Source: Rhodoblastus sp. (GTDB lineage Bacteria > Pseudomonadota > Alphaproteobacteria > Rhizobiales > Beijerinckiaceae). Taken from it: a DNA stretch of 64,000 nucleotides. Position 1 is the stretch's first letter. Every line of letters begins with the position of its first letter. The notes below the pieces were generated by a model. It worked only from the letters and a program-made list of their open reading frames with translations, was not told the DNA's origin and made no database searches. The position numbers were made by a program, and so were the translations under genes. Shown piece by piece: positions 8,223 to 17,291 of this stretch. Where the stretch lies: assembly GCF_019449565.1 (NCBI RefSeq), contig NZ_JAGRPM010000080.1, positions 79,040 to 143,039 on the forward strand. Direction: 5' to 3'.

Positions 8223-9317
8223 TCAGGCGAGCGCGGCGCGGGCGGCGCGTTCGGTATCCGCGAGTCGGGAAAAGACGATGATCGCGAAGGCCCTTTTGTC
8301 GAGATTGTAGATTTCAAGATCGCGGGTTTCGCGCTCCAGAAATTCCCACGCCTCCGCATAAGGCGCCAGCGCGCGCGGGCCAAGCCCCGGATTTCGCCGC
8401 AGGGCGGCGGCGAGCCAGTCGAAACACGACCGCAGAAAGGCGTCGAACTCCACTTCGCCCTCGCGTCCGGTGACGGCGTCGGCAATGCGATAGGCGGAAC
8501 GCCAGTTGATCTGCGGCAGCTTGCCCAGAAGCTGCTCCATCAAGCCCTCCACGACGCCATCGCCCGCCGCGAGCAGGCGCAAGGCTTCGTGGGCAGAGCC
8601 GTCTGCGCGGGCGCAGGCGCGGCCCAGCGCGTCGCCGGGCGCGGGCAGGTCCGCCGCGTCGGCTGCGGCGCGAACCGCAGCCGACAGCGCCGGAGGCTCA
8701 AGCCGTTGCAGCATCAGCATGCGGCACCGCGAACGGATGGTCGGCAGAAGGCGCCCCGGCTGGTGGGCGACCAGCAGGAACAGGCTGCGCGGCGGCGGCT
8801 CCTCGATCAGCTTGAGCAAGGCGTTGGCGCTGCTGACGTTGAGGTCGTCGGCGCTGTCGATCAGCGCCATGCGCCAGCCGCCCTCGCCCGCCGCCTGTTC
8901 GAATTTATGCAGCGCGCGGCGCACATCGTCCACGGTAATGCGCGTCGCGAATTTCTTGTTCTTCTCGACCCATTCCCGCCTGAGCAGCGCAAGATCGCCA
9001 TAGGCCAGCGCCGAAATTTTCCGCGCGGCCGGGTGGCGCGGGTCGACTGCGAGATTTTTGGCCTGCTGGACGGCAAGCGCCGTCGAATCGGGATGGGCGG
9101 CGACGAAACGGGCCATGCGCCAGGCGAGCGTAGCCTTGCCGATTCCCGGCGGCCCGCCGATGATCCAGGCCTGCGGCATCCGCCCGGCCCGATAGGCTTC
9201 GAGAAATTCGCTCTCGGCATGTTCGTGCCCAAACAGCTGAAACGTGTCGCGCGGATGCGGCGCCGGCGCGAAACGGTCACTTTCCGGCAGGCCGTCCTCG
9301 CCGGCTTTCACGCCCAT
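8223..9317 (-). CDS. holB: DNA polymerase III delta' subunit
   Basis: A 364-aa AAA+ clamp-loader subunit. The Walker A region is [12 protein letters not shown] near residue 60. The SRC arginine-finger motif appears as TIRSRCRML, and the [10 protein letters not shown] helix is characteristic of delta'/gamma subunits. With gamma/tau and delta it loads the beta clamp onto primed DNA. The start at the ATG at 9317 overlaps the end of tmk by about ten bases, indicating coupled translation. The tmk-holB order is widespread in bacteria and supports the call. tgt begins 8 bp after the holB stop. Confidence 0.92.
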   Translation of the reverse strand: MGVKAGEDGLPESDRFAPAPHPRDTFQLFGHEHAESEFLEAYRAGRMPQAWIIGGPPGIGKATLAWRMARFVAAHPDSTALAVQQAKNLAVDPRHPAARKISALAYGDLALLRREWVEKNKKFATRITVDDVRRALHKFEQAAGEGGWRMALIDSADDLNVSSANALLKLIEEPPPRSLFLLVAHQPGRLLPTIRSRCRMLMLQRLEPPALSAAVRAAADAADLPAPGDALGRACARADGSAHEALRLLAAGDGVVEGLMEQLLGKLPQINWRSAYRIADAVTGREGEVEFDAFLRSCFDWLAAALRRNPGLGPRALAPYAEAWEFLERETRDLEIYNLDKRAFAIIVFSRLADTERAARAALA

Positions 9318-9970
9318 TGCTTCTGGTCCGAGGCGAGCTGAGGCCATTGCGCGACGCAGGCGGTCCAGATCGCGCGGGCGACATCCTCTTCGGGCTGCGC
9401 GGCGTCGATCACCCGGCAACGCTCCGGCTCGGCGCGCGCGATTTCGAGGAATTTCTCGCGCAATTGCCTGTGAAAGCTCAGATCCTCACCTTCGAAACGA
9501 TCGACGGCGCCCTGCCCGCGCCGCAGACGCGCCCGCTCCATGCCGGCCTCGGGCGCAAGGTCGAGGATGAAGGTGAGATCGGGCCGGACCCCGGCGAGCG
9601 TGACCCTTTCGAGCGTCGCCAGCATATTGTCTTCCACGCCGCCGCGCGCGCCCTGATAGGCGCGGGTCGAATCCGCGAAACGGTCGCACAGCACGAAGGC
9701 ACCGCGCGCAAGCGCCGGACGGATAAGGCGGTCGATATGGTCGATCCGCGCGGCGGAAAACAACAGAGCCTCGCCCACGTCGCCGAAATCGCGCGCCTTG
9801 CCCGCGAGAATCGCCGAACGCAGTTTTTCGGCGAAAGGCGTGCCGCCCGGCTCGCGGGTGACGACGACCTCCGGCGCATGTTTGCGCAAGGTTGCGGCGA
9901 GGCGGCGAATCTGGGTTGATTTGCCGGCGCCTTCGCCGCCCTCGAAAGTGATGAATCGTCCGTGGCGCAA
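9308..9970 (-). CDS. tmk: Thymidylate kinase
   Basis: A 220-aa kinase phosphorylating dTMP to dTDP for DNA synthesis. The P-loop is FEGGEGAGKSTQ at the N-terminus. The substrate-binding DR[FY] motif occurs as CDRFADSTRAYQG, and TREPGGTPFAE is a signature of the family. The start codon is TTG at 9970, with GGAG about six bases upstream. The 3' end overlaps holB. Length is normal for bacterial Tmk. Confidence 0.96.
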   Translation of the reverse strand: MRHGRFITFEGGEGAGKSTQIRRLAATLRKHAPEVVVTREPGGTPFAEKLRSAILAGKARDFGDVGEALLFSAARIDHIDRLIRPALARGAFVLCDRFADSTRAYQGARGGVEDNMLATLERVTLAGVRPDLTFILDLAPEAGMERARLRRGQGAVDRFEGEDLSFHRQLREKFLEIARAEPERCRVIDAAQPEEDVARAIWTACVAQWPQLASDQKQWA

Positions 9971-10058
9971 GGGCGCTCCGTTTCAAAAATCGGGCTGAAA
10001 TTCATGCGCCGCCATGCGACAGCCAAGGCTTACAGTCTTAACGCGAAAATGCGGCTGT

Positions 10059-11288
10059 TCAAGGCTGCTGCGCCTGCGTGGCTGGCGGCTTCTTCTCGAT
10101 CGAGCGCATGGCGGTCGCCAGCCCCTTGTGGAACAGTTGCAGACCAAGCTCCATGGCGGCGTCGCGGGCGCGCTGGGCCAGCGGCCCCTGCTCCACGGCC
10201 TCGGCCGTTTTCAATGGCGCGTCGAGGGCGAGGCTCGTCCCGCGATAGATCTTCAGCCGCGCCACGGTTTGGCCCGCCGCGACCGGCGCGATCAGCGGTC
10301 CGACATAGACGATCTTGCCCGTAAGCTTCTCTGGCGAGCCGCGCGGAATCATCAGGCGAATGGTCGTGTCCGAGACGAGCGGGACTTCCGTCTTCACCCC
10401 GCCATAGACCTTGGCTTCGCCCACCGTCTCATTGGCTTCGAACAGGTTCTTGGCCTCAAAGCCACGGAAGCCCCAGTTGAACAATCGCCGCGCCTCCTCG
10501 GCGCGGTCCTTGGCGGTCTTGGAGCCGAGCACGACCACAATCAGCCGCTGGCCGCCGAAGACGGCGGAGCCGACGAGGTTATACTCGCCGTCCCTCTCGT
10601 TGCCGACCTTGAGGCCGTCGCCATTGACGTCCATGAACAGGATCGGATTGCGGCTGAGCTGCCGGATCTTGCTCCAGGTGAACTCTTTCTCGCCGAAATA
10701 ATGATAATATTCCGGATAGGTCTTGATGATGTGTTCGGCGAGCGTCGCCATGTCGCGGGCCGTCACCTGCTGAGCCGGATTGGCGCCGCCCCAGGAATCG
10801 GTGAAATGCGATTTGGTCATGCCGATTTCGGCAGCGCGGACATTCATCATCGCCGCGAAACTCTCTTCCGAACCGCCCAAGCCTTCGGCCAAAGCGATGG
10901 CGGAATCATTGCCCGACTGAACGATCAGGCCGCGCAACAGGTCCTCGACCCGGACGTTGGTATTGACTCGGGCGAACATAGACCCGCCGCTCTGCCCCGT
11001 CTTCCACGCTTTCTCGGAAATGTAGAAGGGCGTGTCGAGCGTGATCGAGCCCTTTTTCAGGTCGCGCAACACCATTTCTGCCGTCATCAGCTTGACGAGC
11101 GAGGCAGGCGGGGTCTGGTCGTCAGCGCCTTTCTCGAACAGAACAGTTCGGGTGCCGGCGTCCATCACCACCGCGTGCGGCGCGGTCGTTGTAATATTTT
11201 GCGCGCGAGCGCCAGAGGCCGTCAAAGCGGCGATCAGGGGCAAAGCGAGCAGAAGCCGGAAGAAAAAAGGCAAGGGACGTGACGGCAC
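10059..11288 (-). CDS. D-alanyl-D-alanine carboxypeptidase (PBP5/6 family)
   Basis: A 409-aa secreted penicillin-binding protein of the DacA group that trims the pentapeptide stem of peptidoglycan. The signal peptide after the GTG at 11288 is hydrophobic and ends ALTASGARA-Q. Motif 1 is PASLVKLMT (Ser-x-x-Lys) and motif 2 is VQSGNDS. Motif 3, normally Lys-Thr-Gly, reads KVG in DGLKVGNERDGEY. A C-terminal beta domain and a terminal amphipathic region follow. An AGAGG site supports the GTG start; an ATG 30 codons upstream would put a charged stretch before the signal peptide. Close paralogues cannot be separated without comparison, so no symbol is given. Confidence 0.9.
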   Translation of the reverse strand: MPSRPLPFFFRLLLALPLIAALTASGARAQNITTTAPHAVVMDAGTRTVLFEKGADDQTPPASLVKLMTAEMVLRDLKKGSITLDTPFYISEKAWKTGQSGGSMFARVNTNVRVEDLLRGLIVQSGNDSAIALAEGLGGSEESFAAMMNVRAAEIGMTKSHFTDSWGGANPAQQVTARDMATLAEHIIKTYPEYYHYFGEKEFTWSKIRQLSRNPILFMDVNGDGLKVGNERDGEYNLVGSAVFGGQRLIVVVLGSKTAKDRAEEARRLFNWGFRGFEAKNLFEANETVGEAKVYGGVKTEVPLVSDTTIRLMIPRGSPEKLTGKIVYVGPLIAPVAAGQTVARLKIYRGTSLALDAPLKTAEAVEQGPLAQRARDAAMELGLQLFHKGLATAMRSIEKKPPATQAQQP

Positions 11289-11444
11289 GAACGCCTCTTC
11301 GCTGCGCGAGCCGAAATGGCTCAAGTGAGTTCGGCGGCGTCTTCCCGGGAGGAGCTTGAACCTGGGTGTGAGCCGCATCTCACCGAGAGATAAGCTTTTT
11401 CAGCGCGCGACGCCAGCGCCGCCGTGCAATTCAGACTATTGAGA

Positions 11445-12443
11445 TCAGCGCCGAGCAACCGAAACGGGAACATCCGCGCCGGGAATGGTTCCCAGATCGA
11501 AGGGCCGCTGCGGCGGAAGCGGCGGATTTTTGGGCAAAGGCGCCGAGGGGCCAGCCGTGTCGGCAAGGGCAAGGCGCTGCGGCGGCTCGGGCGGCAGCGG
11601 CGGCTCGGCGGCGGCCTCGATCGCGCGCTGACGCGGCGGCGCGGAACTGCGCTGCGCATAGGCTTCGGGCGTCGATTCGAGCGCCATGCGCTGTCCTTCG
11701 CGATCCGGCGCGACTGCAGGCGGCAGTTCCCGCTGATCGGCGACGCGCGTCGGCGAATAGGCGAAATCGCCGAGCTGGGCGGGTTGGCCGTCGACGCGAA
11801 GGGTCGCAAGCAATTTGCGGTCGTCGGAGCCCGACAGCGCGGCGCGGCCGACATATTCTACCTTGACCTTGGCGGTCCCGATAGACTTGTACTCCAGCGC
11901 CTCCGCCGCCTTGGCGGAAAGATCCATGACGCGGCCGCCGTGATAGGGGCCGCGATCATTGACGCGGACGATGATCGAGCGCTGGTTGCGCAAATTGGTT
12001 ACGCGCGCATAGCTCGGCAGCGGCATGGTCGGATGCGCGGCGGAGATGGAGAAACGGTCATAGACCTCGCCATTGGCGGTGCGGCGCCCGTGGAAGGCGT
12101 CGCCATACCAGGAGGCCAGGCCGACCGCGGAATATTTCCGCTCGCTCGGCACATAGGTCTTGCCGGCGACGGTATAGGCGTTGCCGACCAGATATTGGCC
12201 GCCGCCCTTGGGAACGGCCTCGCCGTCGGCGACGACGCGCTGGCTGGCGCGGCCATAAATGCTCTCGGGAAAATATTCCTTGCCGTGATGGCGGGCGACC
12301 TGCTGCGGGGCCTGCGCGCAGCCCGCCATGGCGACCACGCCGGCGAGAGCAATGACGGAGCCGGCCTTGGCGGCGATTTCGCGGCGAGCCGCCGCGAGGA
12401 GGGCCAGGGAATGTTCGAAGGAGCGGGCGGACGTGCTGGTCAC
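11445..12443 (-). CDS. rlpA: RlpA-family septal ring lytic transglycosylase, lipoprotein
   Basis: About 332 aa. An N-terminal signal with lipobox VAMAGC predicts lipid anchoring. The double-psi beta-barrel of RlpA contains GLASWYGDAFHGRRTANGE and later VRVNDRGPYHGGRVMDLS, with the conserved Asp and His region. RlpA proteins cleave glycan strands lacking stem peptides, often at the septum. The C-terminal third is proline-rich and ends without a recognisable SPOR domain. The start is uncertain: GTG at 12443 gives a compact signal peptide, and an ATG at 12551 would add 36 residues. The dacA-like gene lies downstream on the same strand. Confidence 0.85.
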   Translation of the reverse strand: MTSTSARSFEHSLALLAAARREIAAKAGSVIALAGVVAMAGCAQAPQQVARHHGKEYFPESIYGRASQRVVADGEAVPKGGGQYLVGNAYTVAGKTYVPSERKYSAVGLASWYGDAFHGRRTANGEVYDRFSISAAHPTMPLPSYARVTNLRNQRSIIVRVNDRGPYHGGRVMDLSAKAAEALEYKSIGTAKVKVEYVGRAALSGSDDRKLLATLRVDGQPAQLGDFAYSPTRVADQRELPPAVAPDREGQRMALESTPEAYAQRSSAPPRQRAIEAAAEPPLPPEPPQRLALADTAGPSAPLPKNPPLPPQRPFDLGTIPGADVPVSVARR

Positions 12444-12754
12444 GGGCCAATAATCCTGTTTTCGGCGGGGCCGGCTATGCCCTCTCGGGCGATGCGGCGA
12501 GCGCGCGTCGAAGCGGAAGTTGTTTTGGCGAAAGAAAACATCATTCGCCACATTGCGCCGGGAAAATTGCCAAAAGGTTGAGTCAAATAGTTAACCCTTC
12601 GCTAGCCGTGACGGCGCGCATGCGCCCCGCACTTGCCGTGAAGCGACCGCCTGAACGGATCATATCACGGAAATGTGAACGCCTGTTCAGATTGGCTCCG
12701 ACATTTTGGCGGAAATGGGGCAGCGTAGCGGAAGGCGATCCAACCGCCCTGGAC

Positions 12755-13210
12755 TCAGGCCTGCTTGCGCCAGCCGCCCTCCTCCGTCTCCTGCCAATAG
12801 GAGAGCGTGGCGCCGCCGTCGCGCAGGATCTTCCATTGCGCGCGGGCGGCGGCGAGGGCTTCGTCGTCCCGCCCATCGAACAGCAAGATCAGGCGCTGGT
12901 AATCGGCGTTCAGAAAAGGCGCGGCCTCGGCGCCCTCGATCAGGAAGCGGATCTGAGCGCCATTGGGGTTATCCTGGCCACAGCTGAGCCAGACGGACTG
13001 CAATTCGGGGTCGCCATCGGCCTGCGCGCCATGCGGAAGGAAGGATTCCTCGTCATAGGTCCAGAGCAGATCGTCGATCGCGGCGAGAAATTCAGGACTC
13101 CGGCCCTGGACAACCGCCCGCCAGCCGCGCTTCAGCGCAAGCTCGACAAGGACCGGCAGGGCCTGATCGAGCGTGCGCTTTTGCAATTGGTAAAACCAGA
13201 ATTCGGCCAT
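12755..13210 (-). CDS. holC: DNA polymerase III chi subunit
   Basis: A 151-aa protein beginning MAEFWFYQL, the usual opening of alphaproteobacterial HolC. Chi links the clamp loader to single-strand-binding protein. Conserved features are the FYQL start, the DDLLWTYDEESFLPHG region and a C-terminal RAQWKILRDGG helix. The start ATG overlaps the pepA stop by one base (TGATG), so translation is coupled. pepA-holC adjacency is a conserved bacterial arrangement that supports the call. Confidence 0.9.
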   Translation of the reverse strand: MAEFWFYQLQKRTLDQALPVLVELALKRGWRAVVQGRSPEFLAAIDDLLWTYDEESFLPHGAQADGDPELQSVWLSCGQDNPNGAQIRFLIEGAEAAPFLNADYQRLILLFDGRDDEALAAARAQWKILRDGGATLSYWQETEEGGWRKQA

Positions 13211-14733
13211 CAGCCTTCGTAATAGTCCTTCACCAGACGGTCGAGCAGACGGACGCCCCAGCCCGAGCCCCAGCTCTGGTTGAGATCGCCGGCCGGCGAC
13301 GACATGGCGGTTCCCGCGATATCGAGATGGGCCCAGGGCGTGTCATTGACGAAACGCTGAAGGAATTGCGCCGCCGAGATCGAGCCGGCGTGACGCCCGC
13401 CCGTATTCTTGATGTCGGCGAATTTCGATTCGATCATTTTTTCATAGGCCGGCCCCATCGGCATGCGCCAGACCTTTTCGCCGGTCTGCGTTCCGGCTTC
13501 GGTCAGGCGCTGGGCGAGTTCGTCATTATTGCTGAACAGGCCGGCATATTCCTGGCCCAGCGCGACGAGAATGGCGCCGGTGAGCGTGGCGAGATCGACG
13601 ATGAAAGCCGGCTTGAAGGCGCTCTGGACATGCCAAAGCACGTCGGCGAGGACCAGCCGCCCTTCCGCGTCGGTATTGATGATTTCTATGGTCGTGCCGG
13701 ACATGGCCGCGACAATGTCGCCGGGGCGCTGCGCGGCTCCGTCGGGCATATTCTCGACGAGGCCGATGGCGCCGATCGCATTGACCGCCGCCTTGCGCGA
13801 GGCGAGCGCGTACAACAGGCCGGTGACGCAGGCGGCGCCGCCCATGTCGCCCTTCATGTCCTCCATGCCAGCGCCGGGCTTCAGCGAAACGCCGCCCGAA
13901 TCGAAGCAGACGCCCTTGCCGACGAAGGCCACGGGCTGGGCGTCCTTCGCCCCGCCATTCCAGCGCATGATGACGACGCGGCTCGGTCGCTTGGAGCCCT
14001 GCCCCACGCCGAGCAAGGCGCGCATGCCAAGCGCCTCCAGCGCCGGAACGTCAAGGATTTCAACTTCAACGCCAAGCTTTTCCAGCTCCTTCGCCTTGTC
14101 GGCGAAGCTTTCGGGATAAAGCAGGTTCGGCGGCAGGTTGACGAGCGTCCGGGCAAGATCGACGCCGTCGGCCAGACCCGAGACTTTGGCGATGGCGTCG
14201 GCGATCGGGGCCGCTTCCGCGCCGGCGATGCGGAAATCGACCGGGCCGCCGTTTTCCGGCTCGTCTTTGACAGCCTTTTTGGTCTTGAACTGGTCGAATT
14301 TATAGGAGCGCAGTCGCAGGCCGAGCGCGAAATCGCTCGCCGCAGTTGCGAAATCTTCCGGCGGCGTGGCGAAATCGAACAGGATGCGGGCGTTCTTCGC
14401 CTTGCCGAGCTTGGCCGCGACCAGGCCGCCGAGACGCAGATAATCGGTCTTGCCGCCCTCCTTGTCCGGCGCCGTTCCCAGCACCAGCAGCCTTTGCGCT
14501 TCAAGGCCGGCGGGCGCGAGAAGATCGAGCGCCGAGCCGATCTTGCCCTTGAAGGACGAAATTTCGGCGGCGCGAGGAATCACGCCCGCGGCCACGCCCA
14601 AGGCGGCGGAGGTCGCCGCGCCAAGGCCGAGCGCCCCATCGGCGAAAGCCACGAGAACATAGCCGGCGGACGCGGGCGCGGGGGCCAGGGCCTCGGCGAT
14701 CGTCAGGGCGCCGAGGGTAACGGAGTCGGACAT
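13210..14733 (-). CDS. pepA: Leucyl aminopeptidase (M17)
   Basis: A 507-aa hexameric metallo-aminopeptidase that removes N-terminal residues from peptides in the cytoplasm. The C-terminal catalytic domain contains [27 protein letters not shown] and the signature [12 protein letters not shown], supplying the two-metal ligands. The N-terminal domain (residues 1 to about 170) is the variable macro-like domain. The ATG at 14733 has AGAGGT upstream; an earlier in-frame start would add an unlikely arginine-rich stretch. The gene lies head to head with lptF and ends by overlapping holC. Confidence 0.96.
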   Translation of the reverse strand: MSDSVTLGALTIAEALAPAPASAGYVLVAFADGALGLGAATSAALGVAAGVIPRAAEISSFKGKIGSALDLLAPAGLEAQRLLVLGTAPDKEGGKTDYLRLGGLVAAKLGKAKNARILFDFATPPEDFATAASDFALGLRLRSYKFDQFKTKKAVKDEPENGGPVDFRIAGAEAAPIADAIAKVSGLADGVDLARTLVNLPPNLLYPESFADKAKELEKLGVEVEILDVPALEALGMRALLGVGQGSKRPSRVVIMRWNGGAKDAQPVAFVGKGVCFDSGGVSLKPGAGMEDMKGDMGGAACVTGLLYALASRKAAVNAIGAIGLVENMPDGAAQRPGDIVAAMSGTTIEIINTDAEGRLVLADVLWHVQSAFKPAFIVDLATLTGAILVALGQEYAGLFSNNDELAQRLTEAGTQTGEKVWRMPMGPAYEKMIESKFADIKNTGGRHAGSISAAQFLQRFVNDTPWAHLDIAGTAMSSPAGDLNQSWGSGWGVRLLDRLVKDYYEG

Positions 14734-15080
14734 TGGTACCTCTTGCAAAAATTCTGGATTCGTCTCGCCGGATGCTTGTGAGAGACGTCCTGGCGGCGCC
14801 TCGCGTAAGGCCGGAGCGGACGGGAGTCGTCCCACTATGCGACGCCCCGGCGAAGGGGGTCAATGCGCGCTGTTTTCAAAATGTCACGGCGGGACACAAA
14901 GATCGTCCTGCCCGGCCGCAAACGGGGCGCGGACGCGGCCGTGGCCACGGAAACGCCATTGTGCCCGGAATAATGCTCCCTCGTCGCGCCGGCTGATTTG
15001 GTCGAGGGATTTTCTGACGCCGCTTTGCGGTGCAGCACGATTTGATTTATGCAAGGCGCGCGAAGGGAAATGAAGCCGGA
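14734..15080. other. Divergent intergenic region, pepA / lptF
   Basis: About 350 bases between head-to-head transcription units. No gene was found. It must hold the pepA promoter on the minus strand and the start of the lpt operon on the plus strand; a candidate for the latter is listed separately. Confidence 0.5.
15025..15053 (+). promoter_or_regulatory. Candidate promoter of the lptF operon
   Basis: TTGCGG at 15025-15030 and TATGCA at 15048-15053 with a 17-base spacer. Transcription would start near 15060, giving a leader of about 20 bases before the lptF ATG at 15081. Assigned by eye; other placements are possible. Confidence 0.3.
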
Positions 15081-16208
15081 ATGTTGCTGGTCGAACGCTA
15101 TATTCTCAGAATCGCCGGCTCGGCTTTCCTGGTCGGACTCGGTGTTCTGACGGCAGTCATCTGGCTGACGCAGGCTATGCGCGATTTCGACCTGATGACC
15201 ACCAAGGGCCAGTCGCTGATCGTGTTCTTTCACGTCACGGGCTTGATCATACCTTCGCTGGTGATGGTGATCTCGCCGATCGCTCTGTTCATCGCGACGC
15301 TCTTCACTCTCAACCGGCTCAATGGCGACAGCGAGCTGGTCGTGACGGCCTCGGCGGGCTTCTCGCCCTTCCAGCTGTTTCGCCCCTTCGCCGTGCTGAT
15401 CATGGCGGTCTCGCTTTTTTCGGGGCTGATGTCGCTCTGGGCGATGCCCGCGAGCTTCCGCGCCCTGCGCGACGCGATTACCGAAGTTCAATCCGATTTT
15501 CTGACCCGAATCGTGCGACCCGGAACTTTCAACAATTTGGAGCCGGGGCTCTATTTCCATTATCGGGAGCGCGGACCCGGCGGCGCCCTGCTGGGCATTT
15601 TCATGCTCGACCGGCGCGAGGAAGGGCAAAACAATGTCTATCTCGCCGAAACCGGAATCGCCTCCAAGGTTGAAGACCAGAATTATCTTGTCCTGGAGAC
15701 CGGGACGATCCAGCGCCAGGACAAGGGTGCGGAAACGCCGGCCATGATCGTGTTCGATTCCTATGCGCTCGACCTGAGCCATTTCGGCCCGCGCGCGACG
15801 GGCGCGCCCCTGCGCCCGCGCGAGCGCGCAACCCTGGATCTGCTCAGGTACGATCTGTCGGATGCTTATGTGAAAGAAAACGAAGGCCGCTTCCGCGCCG
15901 AACTCCACGAACGCTTCATCGCGCCTCTTTACGCCGTCGCGATGGGGATGATCGCCTTCGCCGCTTTGGGCGCGCCGAGGACCACACGCCAGAATCGAGG
16001 CCTTGCGATCGCGGCTGCGGTCGGCGCCACGCTTTTATTGCGCGTCGGCGGATTCGGCGCCTCGGCGATGATGGCGCGCGGCGCGATGGGGGTTGTGGCC
16101 GCCTACGCCCTGCCGCTGCTCGCCAGCGCGCTCGCGGCGCTTTATGCGTTCCGGTTCGCTCTGGATCGTCCCTTCAGGCGCGTGCGCGCCGTTTTTGCGG
16201 CGGCCTGA
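15081..16208 (+). CDS. lptF: LPS export ABC transporter permease LptF
   Basis: A 375-aa inner-membrane protein of the YjgP/YjgQ family. With LptG and LptB2 it extracts lipopolysaccharide and passes it to LptC-LptA. Six membrane helices are visible: three near the N-terminus (from MLLVERYILR through about residue 115) and three in the last 90 residues, flanking a periplasmic beta-jellyroll region. The ATG at 15081 is chosen because it gives the standard MLLVERYI start. The stop is immediately followed by the lptG start (TGAATG). Confidence 0.95.
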   Translation: MLLVERYILRIAGSAFLVGLGVLTAVIWLTQAMRDFDLMTTKGQSLIVFFHVTGLIIPSLVMVISPIALFIATLFTLNRLNGDSELVVTASAGFSPFQLFRPFAVLIMAVSLFSGLMSLWAMPASFRALRDAITEVQSDFLTRIVRPGTFNNLEPGLYFHYRERGPGGALLGIFMLDRREEGQNNVYLAETGIASKVEDQNYLVLETGTIQRQDKGAETPAMIVFDSYALDLSHFGPRATGAPLRPRERATLDLLRYDLSDAYVKENEGRFRAELHERFIAPLYAVAMGMIAFAALGAPRTTRQNRGLAIAAAVGATLLLRVGGFGASAMMARGAMGVVAAYALPLLASALAALYAFRFALDRPFRRVRAVFAAA

Positions 16209-17291
16209 ATGATCGGACCAACTCTCGGCCTTTATCTGGGGTCACGCTTCGTCAAGAGCGTCGCTGTGGTCTTCTTCACGATTTTCGGCCTGATTTATAT
16301 GGTCGATTTCGTCGAAATGCTGCGCCGGACCAGCGACAACCCCAAGGCGGGCGCGGCGCTCGTCGCGTGGCTTTCCCTGCTGCATACGCCGGCTGTTTCG
16401 GAACAGATCCTGCCTTTCGCGGTTCTGTTCGGCGCCATGGCCTCGTTCATAACCCTCACCCGAAAGCTTGAGTTGGTGGTGGCGCGCGCGGCTGGCGTCT
16501 CGGTCTGGCAATTCCTGACGCCGCCGGTGGTGGCGGCCCTGCTCATCGGCCTGTTCGCCGTCGGCGTCTATAACCCGCTGTCCGCGGTGATGAAGCAGAA
16601 GGCCGACGAGATCGAGACGGGAATTTTCAAGAATAAATATCTCGCCAACATCACCGCCATGTGGATTCGCCAGAGAAGCGTCGACGGCCAGTCGATTCTT
16701 CGTGCGGAGACATCGTCCAATTCCGGCCTGCGCCTGGCCGGCGTCTCCGCATTTGTCTTTGATTCCAATGGAAAATTTTTGGAACGGGTCGACGCCGACA
16801 GCGCCGCGATGGGCGAAAGGGAATGGACGCTTAACAATGTCATCATTACCGCGCCGGGCGTTGAGCCGCGGAGAGCGGATGTTTACCATCTTGCGACTAA
16901 TCTGCTCCCCAGTCAGGTGATGCAGAGTTTCGTATCGCCCGAATCGGTGCCCTTCTGGTCGCTCCCCCACGTGGTGGACGACACGGAGGACGCCGGTCTC
17001 GATGCAATGGGGTATCGTTTGCGTTTCCAGTCCCTTCTCGCCTTGCCGGCAATGCTTGTCGCCATGGTGTTGATCGCCGCGTCCTTTTCGCTCAAGCTCT
17101 CGCGCATGGGCGGCGTCGGCGTTCTTGTTTTGGGTGGCGTCGGCGCGGGCTTCGTGCTTTATGTCGCTACGAAACTCGTTTCCGATCTTGGCGGAGCCGG
17201 GGTGCTCAGCACGCCCGTCGCCGCATGGTCGCCTGCGGTCGTGGCGAATATGTTGGGCGCGTTGACACTCCTGAATCGAGAGGACGGCTGA
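16209..17291 (+). CDS. lptG: LPS export ABC transporter permease LptG
   Basis: A 360-aa partner of LptF with the same architecture: an N-terminal membrane bundle including FFTIFGLIYMVDFVEML, a periplasmic jellyroll, and three C-terminal helices. VDFVEMLRR is a frequent LptG motif. The gene begins directly after the lptF stop and ends by overlapping the lptD start (TGATG), so the three genes are read as a coupled operon. Confidence 0.95.
   Translation: MIGPTLGLYLGSRFVKSVAVVFFTIFGLIYMVDFVEMLRRTSDNPKAGAALVAWLSLLHTPAVSEQILPFAVLFGAMASFITLTRKLELVVARAAGVSVWQFLTPPVVAALLIGLFAVGVYNPLSAVMKQKADEIETGIFKNKYLANITAMWIRQRSVDGQSILRAETSSNSGLRLAGVSAFVFDSNGKFLERVDADSAAMGEREWTLNNVIITAPGVEPRRADVYHLATNLLPSQVMQSFVSPESVPFWSLPHVVDDTEDAGLDAMGYRLRFQSLLALPAMLVAMVLIAASFSLKLSRMGGVGVLVLGGVGAGFVLYVATKLVSDLGGAGVLSTPVAAWSPAVVANMLGALTLLNREDG

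Noticed and set aside
13327..14781. 484-codon plus-strand frame opposite pepA
   Set aside because: Mirror of pepA third-position GC; no family features and no ribosome site.
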